Positions 58,514 to 64,000 of a stretch of DNA of 64,000 bases are shown here, piece by piece. The notes beneath the pieces were generated by a model. It was not told the origin of the DNA. It did not search any database and saw only the letters and a program-made list of their open reading frames with translations. Within the stretch, counting starts at the first letter, position 1; each line of letters starts with the position of its first letter. The stretch is from Celeribacter indicus (GTDB lineage: Bacteria > Pseudomonadota > Alphaproteobacteria > Rhodobacterales > Rhodobacteraceae). The stretch spans positions 2,418,001-2,482,000 of the forward strand of contig NZ_CP004393.1 in assembly GCF_000819565.1 (NCBI RefSeq), in the 5' to 3' direction. A program made the translations under genes and the position numbers.

Positions 58514-58819
58514 GCCCGCCTTTCGGCGCAGGTGCCGTGAACGAACGGCCGCCTTGCCGGCGCGGTCCACGCACCCCCCTCGCGCACGCGGGCAGAGAAC
58601 GAACGGCCGCCTTGCCGGCGCGGTCCACGCACCCCCCTCGCGCACGCGGGCAGAGGACGGGGCCACCGGGATCGGGGCACGGTGGACAACGCCCGCGCCG
58701 GAAACGGCGTTCGACTTTGGCGACGCCGTCTGCTAGTCTGTGTCGTCGGCTGTTGGTGTTCGGGGTTGGCCGATTGGGAGACGCGCGTTGTGCTCCTGCC
58801 CGATGTGCAGGAGCGCTTG
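58514..58819. other. Intergenic region with a 58-bp tandem duplication
   Basis: Between the kinase and the Crp/Fnr gene. An exact 58-bp unit is duplicated at 58539-58596 and 58597-58654. The remainder holds the promoter of the downstream gene. Confidence 0.7.
58539..58654. repeat. Perfect 58-bp tandem duplication
   Basis: Two copies, each beginning gaacgaacggccgccttgcc and ending gcgggcaga, follow each other without a gap. Each contains the small inverted element gccgccttgccggc. No reading frame with coding bias runs through them. Confidence 0.9.
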
Positions 58820-59548
58820 ATGACCAAGAGTTTCGGCGAGCCCGTGGCCGGGAACCGGCTTCTCGCCTCGCTGTCCCCCGATCTTTTCGGCGCGATCGCT
58901 CCGCATCTCGACCTCTTGCAGCTGGAGCAGGGATTGGCGCTGGAATATCCGCAGAAACTGGTAGAGCAGATCGTCTTTCCCGTCAGCTGCGTCTGCTCGA
59001 TGGTGGCGGTCGGCGACCAGGGCCGCCGCATCGAGGTCGGCCTCTTCGGCTTCGAGGGGATGTCCGGCACGACCATCGTCACCGGGGCCGAGACCAGCCC
59101 GCTCGAGGTCTTCGTCCAGATCGCGGGAGAGGGCCATGTGATCGGGCGGGAGGTCTTCCGGGGCCTGCTCGATGCGCACGGGGGGCTTGAGACGCATTTC
59201 ATGCGCTATATCCATTGCCTGAACATCCAGACCGCCCAGACGGCCCTTTCGAACGGACAGGCGAAGCTCGAGGAGCGGCTGGCGCGCTGGCTTCTCATGT
59301 GCCACGACAGGATCGTCGGCGACCGGATGGAGCTCACCCATGAATTCCTGTCCGTCATGCTCGGCGTGCGGCGCGCCGGGGTGACCGTGGGGACGCATCT
59401 GCTGGAAGGCAAGGGGCTGATCCGTGCGGAGCGCGGCGTCATCACGGTGCTGGACCGCGAGGGGCTCGAGGCCGAGGCGCGGGGAACGTTCGGGCCGGCC
59501 GAGAAGGAATATCTGCGTCTGTTCGGACCCGTCCGCGCCGGGCGGTGA
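58820..59548 (+). CDS. Crp/Fnr-family transcriptional regulator
   Basis: The ATG at 58820 gives 242 residues; the earlier start at 58682 adds a cysteine/arginine-rich non-family leader. The N-terminal cyclic-nucleotide-binding-like domain reads LLASLSPDLFGAIAPHLDLL, VCSMVAVGDQGRRIEVGLFG, with the C-terminal Crp HTH: EERLARWLLMCHDRIVGDRM, LTHEFLSVMLGVRRAGVTVG. It lacks an Fnr cysteine cluster and the cAMP contacts of Crp. The group often controls stress or light responses in alphaproteobacteria. It converges with the HisKA_2 kinase gene. Confidence 0.87.
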   Translation: MTKSFGEPVAGNRLLASLSPDLFGAIAPHLDLLQLEQGLALEYPQKLVEQIVFPVSCVCSMVAVGDQGRRIEVGLFGFEGMSGTTIVTGAETSPLEVFVQIAGEGHVIGREVFRGLLDAHGGLETHFMRYIHCLNIQTAQTALSNGQAKLEERLARWLLMCHDRIVGDRMELTHEFLSVMLGVRRAGVTVGTHLLEGKGLIRAERGVITVLDREGLEAEARGTFGPAEKEYLRLFGPVRAGR

Positions 59549-59558
59549 CCGCCTGGGG

Positions 59559-60194
59559 TCAGCCGGGAATTTCGATCCGGAACGTCGCGCCGGGCCCGTT
59601 CTCGGTCCTTATCGTGCCGTTGAGCTTCTGGACGGTCGATCCGATGATCGTCATGCCGAGGCCCGTGGTATGGTCCATGTCGAAGCCGTCCGGCAGGCCG
59701 TTGCCATTGTCGCTGATCACGACAGCCAGGCGACCGTCCCCGTCGACCGCGGCGGTTACCGTCACAGTCACCTTTCCATCCACCCCGCCATGCTTGACCG
59801 CGTTCGTCGCGACCTCGCTGATGACCACGGCCAGCCCGCTCGCCCGGTCGGCCGGGGTGGTGACGTCGCCGCAGGTCACCTGCACGTCGATCCCGAAGCT
59901 TTCGGAAAGATCCGCCGCAAGCTCCGACAGGAAGCCCGTCAGCTCCACCTTGCCGTCATGCCCGGCACGGGAGAGCGCGAAATGCACGCGGGACACGGCA
60001 TTGAGGCGATTGGCGGCGTTGAGCAGGGCGATCCGGCCCGCGTCCACCGAAGTCATCCGGCGACTTTCGAATCTCAGCATGGCGGAAAGGAAGGCAAGGC
60101 TGTTGCCGATGCGGTGGTCGGCCTCCTGATCCGCCCCGGACCTTGCCGATCGGTCCTTGTCCATGGTCGGATCAAATTGTTCTAGGTTCGCCAT
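59559..60194 (-). CDS. Soluble HisKA_2-type sensor histidine kinase
   Basis: From the ATG at 60194 the 211-residue protein has an H-box ADHRIGNSLAFLSAMLRFES (HisKA_2/HWE-like) and a HATPase domain (LAVVISEVATNAVKHG, VISDNGNGLPDGF, TGLGMTIIGSTVQKLNGT). It has no membrane or sensory domain. Such short kinases usually signal into general stress (PhyR-EcfG type) or light pathways, often next to Crp-like regulators. The longer start at 60233 is possible. Confidence 0.87.
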   Translation of the reverse strand: MANLEQFDPTMDKDRSARSGADQEADHRIGNSLAFLSAMLRFESRRMTSVDAGRIALLNAANRLNAVSRVHFALSRAGHDGKVELTGFLSELAADLSESFGIDVQVTCGDVTTPADRASGLAVVISEVATNAVKHGGVDGKVTVTVTAAVDGDGRLAVVISDNGNGLPDGFDMDHTTGLGMTIIGSTVQKLNGTIRTENGPGATFRIEIPG

Positions 60195-60233
60195 ATAGTG
60201 CTTCTCTGAGATAATCGGGTGAGGCAGGAACAT

Positions 60234-60945
60234 GCGCCGCGGCCTCTCCCGGTAAGGATGCGGCTCGCGTGATGCGATGAAAAATCCCTTCAGTATGATC
60301 TTGACGTTGCGTCACTTCTCAACCTATTGCATCTTTTTTTCAACCTATGGTGCGCAAGCGTACCATGCGCACACCGAACACGTGCAGGCAGGGGGCCGGA
60401 AAGGACCGCAGCGGCGGAACATCCGCGTCCCGCGCCCATCGGTGGGCCAAGCCGCCGTCGCGATGGTCTTTCCCTCCTCGGGACGCTCCCGGACGTCGAA
60501 AGCTTCTCGACGATCCGTCCGGGCCGCGTCGCGATCGTCCTCGGGGCGGCCGGCGCGGTCCCGGACCTCGGGGCGGTCCGTCTCGACAGGCATCCGCTCA
60601 AATGCCCCTGTGTCGGTCGGCTGTGTCGGTCGGCGCAGCAACCTGCCTCCGGGCTTCGCTTCTCTCGCCGGAAACCTGACGAGGCGCGCCATCGGCCCCT
60701 GGACGGGCGCGCCGCTGGTGCCCTGAGACGCCCCTTTGTGACAATTCGGTCACGGCTCCGGGCGGGGCGGATTTGAAATTTCTCTCGAAAATGTTACAAC
60801 CTTGGATGTGCCGGGATCTTCCGCCGAGGCCTTCGGCCCCGCGATCCCGTCATGTCCAAAGGTCCGGCCCTGCCGCATGCGGCAGGACGGGCGGATGCCC
60901 GGAAACATGCGCGCGCCCTGTGCGACGCAGGATACAGGAGGGACT
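60234..60945. other. 700-bp region without a recognised gene
   Basis: Open frames of 90-150 codons occur on both strands, but they overlap each other and match nothing I recognise; high GC makes such frames common. It contains the promoters of the kinase on the left and the UspA-like gene on the right. Confidence 0.5.
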
Positions 60946-61362
60946 ATGTTCAGCACGATCGCTGTTCCCGTCGATCTGGCCCATGTGGCAAAGCTCGAAA
61001 AATCGCTTGGTGTGGCCGGCGATATCGCGCGCATCTACGAGGCGCGCGTGGTCTATGTCAGTGTGACCACCGCCACCCCCGGTGCGCTGGCGCATTCGCC
61101 GGAGGAATTCCGCACCAGGCTCGCCGCTTTCGCCGCACAACAGGCCGAAGCCCGCGGCATCCGCACCGACAGCCACGTCATCGTCAGCCACGACCCCGCC
61201 GTCCAGATGAACCGCGAACTCGAAGAGGCGCTGGACACGCTGGACGCCGATCTCGTGGTGATGGCGACCCATGTCCCGAACCTCGCGGACCATCTGTGGT
61301 CAGGACATGGGGCGCATATCGCCACGCACAGCGATATCTCCGTCATGCTGGTCCGCGGCTGA
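60946..61362 (+). CDS. UspA-family universal stress protein
   Basis: The ATG at 60946, preceded by AGGAGGG, gives 138 residues: MFSTIAVPVDLAHVAKLEKS, ARVVYVSVTTATPGALAHSP, LVVMATHVPNLADHLWSGHG, and the C-terminal THSDISVMLVRG. This is a single Usp domain; the G-x2-G-x9-G-(S/T) nucleotide loop is modified (GHGAHIATHSD). It is 39 bp upstream of the BCCT carrier, so the two probably form an operon in which the Usp modulates transport, as proposed for TeaD with the ectoine TRAP system. Confidence 0.88.
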   Translation: MFSTIAVPVDLAHVAKLEKSLGVAGDIARIYEARVVYVSVTTATPGALAHSPEEFRTRLAAFAAQQAEARGIRTDSHVIVSHDPAVQMNRELEEALDTLDADLVVMATHVPNLADHLWSGHGAHIATHSDISVMLVRG

Positions 61363-61401
61363 GGCCCGGCCGGGACGTTCAGACACCAACAAGGAGGCTC
61401 A

Positions 61402-63060
61402 ATGGCCGAAGAAACTCCTCAGGAACAAACGCCGGAGGGCATTCCCAGCCCGGAGGGCGTGGTCGATCTCATCGAAACCGATTACGAGATCGGACAGGAC
61501 AATGTCGAAGGCAGCCTCGGCCCCTTCGGCTTCGACATCCACAACCCCGTCTTCCTCGTCTCGGGGCTGGCGATCGTCGCCTTCGTCTTCTACGCCCTCG
61601 CCCTGCCGGAGCAGGCGGGAAATCTCTTCACCTGGCTCTTCGACACCGTGACGACGGTCTTCGACTGGTTCTTCATCGGCGCAGCCAACATCTTCGTGCT
61701 GTTCTGCCTCGTGCTGATCGTCAGCCCCTGGGGCAGCGTGCGCCTCGGCGGGACCGAGGCGGAGCCCGACTATTCCTATATCGGCTGGTTCGCGATGCTC
61801 TTTGCCGCCGGCATGGGGATCGGGCTCATGTTCTACGGCGTGTCCGAACCGATGAGCCATTTCTCCTCGTCCTTCGGCGGCGTCGTCACCGAGAACGGGG
61901 TGCGCACCGACTGGGCGCCGCTCGGCGGGGCCGAGGGCGATGCGGAGGCCGCCGTGCGCCTCGGCATGGCCGCGACGATCTTCCACTGGGCGCTGCACCC
62001 CTGGGCGATCTATGCGGTGGTCGCGCTCGCCCTCGCGCTCTTCACCTACAACAAGGGGCTGCCGCTCACCATCCGCTCCGCCTTCTATCCGATCTTCGGG
62101 GATGCGGTCTGGGGCTGGGTCGGGCATGTCATCGACATCCTGGCGGTCTTCGCCACACTCTTCGGCCTCGCCACCTCGCTGGGCTTCGGCGCGACCCAGG
62201 CCAATGCCGGGCTGAACGAACTCTTCGGTATCCCGGTGGGTCCGACGACCGAGGTCCTGCTGATTTCCGGCATCACCGCCATCGCCCTCGTCTCCGTCCT
62301 GCGCGGGCTCGACGGCGGGGTGAAGGTGCTCTCGGAGATCAACATGGGGCTCGCCTTCGTGCTGCTGCTCTTCGTGCTGCTGATCGGACCGACCGGCTAC
62401 CTGCTGTCCCTCTTCGGCGGATCGCTTCTGACCTATCTCGAATACCTCCCGGCGCTGTCGAACCCGGTCGGGCGCGACGACCTCAACTTCGTGCAGGGCT
62501 GGACCTCCTTCTACTGGGCCTGGTGGATCTCCTGGTCGCCCTTCGTCGGCATGTTCATCGCCCGCGTCTCCCGCGGCCGGACGGTGCGCGAATTCGTGAT
62601 CTGCGTCCTGCTGATCCCCTCGCTCGTCTGCGTGCTGTGGATGTCCGTCTTCGGCGGCACGGCGCTGCATCAGGTGGTCAACGACGGCTATACGCTGGCC
62701 CAGGAGGCCGACCTCGAGCTCAAGCTCTTCAAGATGCTCGACGTCCTGCCGCTGAGCGCGATCACCTCGCTCGTCGGGATCATCCTCGTGGTGGTGTTCT
62801 TCGTCACCTCCTCGGATTCGGGGTCGCTGGTGATCGACACGATCACGGCGGGCGGCAAGGTCGACGCGCCGGTGCCGCAGCGGGCCTTCTGGTGCATCTT
62901 CGAGGGTGCGGTGGCCATCGTGCTCCTGCTCTCGGCGGGCGGGCTGCAATCGCTTCAGTCCATGGTGATCTCCACCGGACTGCCGTTCACCCTGGTGCTG
63001 CTGCTGATGTGCTTTGCCATCGCCCGCGGGCTCAGCTCGGAACGCGCGCTCAGCAAATGA
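61402..63060 (+). CDS. BCCT-family betaine/choline/DMSP-type transporter
   Basis: The 552-residue carrier has 12 predicted helices and BCCT hallmarks: the glycine-rich TM3 stretch AAGMGIGLMFYGVSEP, the tryptophan-rich TM8 motif FYWAWWISWSPFVGMFIARV followed by SRGRTVREF, and FFVTSSDSGSLVIDTIT. The first 45 residues form an acidic cytoplasmic N terminus; the C-terminal tail is short, so osmotic sensing by a long basic tail (as in BetP) is not expected. Substrates of marine homologues are glycine betaine, choline or DMSP; which one is not decided by sequence. Confidence 0.92.
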   Translation: MAEETPQEQTPEGIPSPEGVVDLIETDYEIGQDNVEGSLGPFGFDIHNPVFLVSGLAIVAFVFYALALPEQAGNLFTWLFDTVTTVFDWFFIGAANIFVLFCLVLIVSPWGSVRLGGTEAEPDYSYIGWFAMLFAAGMGIGLMFYGVSEPMSHFSSSFGGVVTENGVRTDWAPLGGAEGDAEAAVRLGMAATIFHWALHPWAIYAVVALALALFTYNKGLPLTIRSAFYPIFGDAVWGWVGHVIDILAVFATLFGLATSLGFGATQANAGLNELFGIPVGPTTEVLLISGITAIALVSVLRGLDGGVKVLSEINMGLAFVLLLFVLLIGPTGYLLSLFGGSLLTYLEYLPALSNPVGRDDLNFVQGWTSFYWAWWISWSPFVGMFIARVSRGRTVREFVICVLLIPSLVCVLWMSVFGGTALHQVVNDGYTLAQEADLELKLFKMLDVLPLSAITSLVGIILVVVFFVTSSDSGSLVIDTITAGGKVDAPVPQRAFWCIFEGAVAIVLLLSAGGLQSLQSMVISTGLPFTLVLLLMCFAIARGLSSERALSK

Positions 63061-63149
63061 TCCGACGCGGGGGGCCTGCGGGCCCCTCGCGCATCCGCGT
63101 CGCGGCGACCGCGGGATCGGGACGACCGGAGACGGACGGGGGAGAGAGA

Positions 63150-63225
63150 TGGTAGGCCCGGCAGGACTTGAACCCGCAACCAAAGCGTTATGAGCGCTCT
63201 GCTCTAACCATTGAGCTACAGGCCC
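63150..63225 (-). tRNA. tRNA with CAU anticodon (probably Ile2, else elongator Met)
   Basis: Minus-strand 76-base tRNA with encoded CCA. The acceptor is GGGCCTG/CGGGCCT with two G-U pairs, the D loop AATGGTTAGAGC, the anticodon loop ctCATaa and the T arm GGTTCAAGTCC. The combination GGTTAGAGCAGAGC and CTCATAACGCTTTGGT resembles bacterial tRNA-Ile(k2CAU), in which TilS modifies C34 to lysidine. Elongator Met cannot be excluded. Confidence 0.88.
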
Positions 63226-63377
63226 CCACGGGGGTCGCTCCCCTCCCGGCCTGATTATTGCCGCACGGGGCAGGGGTCAAGCCGAACCTGCGCACCGGCG
63301 CCCCAACGCGCCCTTTTCAACGGCCCCCAAACCGCGTAAATGGGCGGCGAACGGGACGTCACGCAGGGAAAATCGCC

Positions 63378-64000
63378 ATGAGCAACGCCGGCACTCCGGG
63401 GAAAAACGGTCTCACCTATGCTGATGCGGGCGTCGATATCGACGCAGGCAACGCGCTCGTGGAGCGGATCAAGCCGGCGGCGAAGAAGACCGCGCGTCCG
63501 GGCGTGATGGCGGGCCTCGGCGGGTTCGGCGCGCTGTTCGACCTGAAGGCGGCGGGCTATGACGACCCGATCCTCGTGGCCGCGACCGACGGCGTCGGCA
63601 CCAAGCTGCGGATCGCGATCGACACCGACAATGTGCGGACCGTCGGCATCGACCTCGTCGCCATGTGCGTGAACGACCTCGTGTGCCAGGGCGCGGAGCC
63701 GCTGTTCTTTCTCGACTATTTCGCGACCGGAAAGCTGAAGCTCGACAACGCCGCCGCCGTGATCGAAGGCATCGCGGAGGGCTGTGCGCGGTCGGGATGC
63801 GCGCTGATCGGCGGGGAAACCGCGGAAATGCCGGGCATGTACGAGGAGGGCGACTTCGACCTCGCGGGCTTTGCCGTGGGGGCGATGGAGCGCGGCACGG
63901 ACCTTCCGGCGGGGGTGCAGGCGGGCGACGTGCTGCTCGGGCTCGCCTCCGACGGGGTGCATTCCAACGGCTATTCGCTGGTGCGCAAGACGGTCGAGAT
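63378..64000 (+). CDS. purM: Phosphoribosylformylglycinamidine cyclo-ligase (AIR synthetase), 3' end outside window
   Basis: From the ATG at 63378 the open frame runs off the right edge (207 codons visible). It reads [120 protein letters not shown], which are the AIRS domain motifs of PurM. It forms aminoimidazole ribotide in purine synthesis. purN usually follows. Full length is about 345 residues. Confidence 0.96.
   Translation, partial: MSNAGTPGKNGLTYADAGVDIDAGNALVERIKPAAKKTARPGVMAGLGGFGALFDLKAAGYDDPILVAATDGVGTKLRIAIDTDNVRTVGIDLVAMCVNDLVCQGAEPLFFLDYFATGKLKLDNAAAVIEGIAEGCARSGCALIGGETAEMPGMYEEGDFDLAGFAVGAMERGTDLPAGVQAGDVLLGLASDGVHSNGYSLVRKTVE

Noticed and set aside
58539..58654. Tandem repeat as CRISPR or coding repeat
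   Set aside because: There are two contiguous identical units with no spacers, and no reading frame with coding bias.
60290..60720. Open frames of 90-150 codons on both strands
   Set aside because: Several overlap in all frames, with no domain or coding bias and no ribosome-binding sites; not reported as genes.
60852..63155. 767-codon plus-strand open frame
   Set aside because: It is an out-of-frame shadow of the UspA and BCCT genes.

Overview
The window comes from a high-GC alphaproteobacterium, most likely a marine Rhodobacterales (Rhodobacteraceae/Paracoccaceae). Support is the strong G/C third-position bias of the flanking genes and the gene set: OpgG/D-type glucan protein, three-subunit gluconate-type dehydrogenase, EPS-associated MarR regulator, BCCT carrier, and HisKA_2 kinase. 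I cannot name a genus.

Layout. (1) 1-15.6 kb is chromosomal sequence that is partly decayed. It has a flavin monooxygenase cut by the window edge, then two places (about 1470 and about 5272) where divergently oriented genes are each missing their 5' parts and are joined head to head: FecCD permease / TonB-dependent receptor, and GntR regulator / sugar ABC permease. Between and after these lie an intact MarR-Bcr/CflA drug-efflux pair, a sugar-binding protein, a Tat-exported OpgG/OpgD-like protein, a membrane-bound sugar/gluconate dehydrogenase operon (small subunit, GMC flavoprotein, triheme cytochrome c) and a broken IS3 copy.

(2) 15.9-38.87 kb is a lower-GC polysaccharide island. rfbCBDA make dTDP-L-rhamnose, a WecA/MraY-family enzyme starts the lipid-linked repeat unit, and a NusG/RfaH paralogue probably helps transcribe the long operon. 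An opposing operon encodes a Wzx flippase, a sulfotransferase, an unknown protein, three glycosyltransferases and a Wzy-like polymerase. An EPS-type MarR regulator beside it carries an amber stop. Insertion sequences litter the island: IS3 nested with IS66, IS256, remnants of IS701 and IS5, and another IS3.

(3) 38.87-56.13 kb is a 17.2 kb integrated element with a tRNA-Asn attachment site. It carries a tyrosine integrase, RelBE-like toxin-antitoxin, divergent Arc-like repressors with palindromic operators, an AlpA-like protein, a replication-type protein with iteron-like palindromes, an HK97-type head and packaging module (including a protease-capsid fusion) and only part of a tail. I see no lysis genes, tail tip or fibres. 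This suggests a phage satellite or a stripped prophage, and it is the most interesting object here.

(4) 56.08-64 kb is normal chromosome: tRNA-Asn, MBL-fold hydrolase, sensor kinase, Crp/Fnr regulator, HisKA_2 kinase, UspA plus BCCT transporter, a CAU-anticodon tRNA, and the start of purM.

The tRNA-Asn 3' end occurs three times (15905, 38870, 56083). Each of the two intervals between copies carries its own family of short direct repeats just inside both ends. The simplest reading is two different elements integrated in tandem at one tRNA gene.
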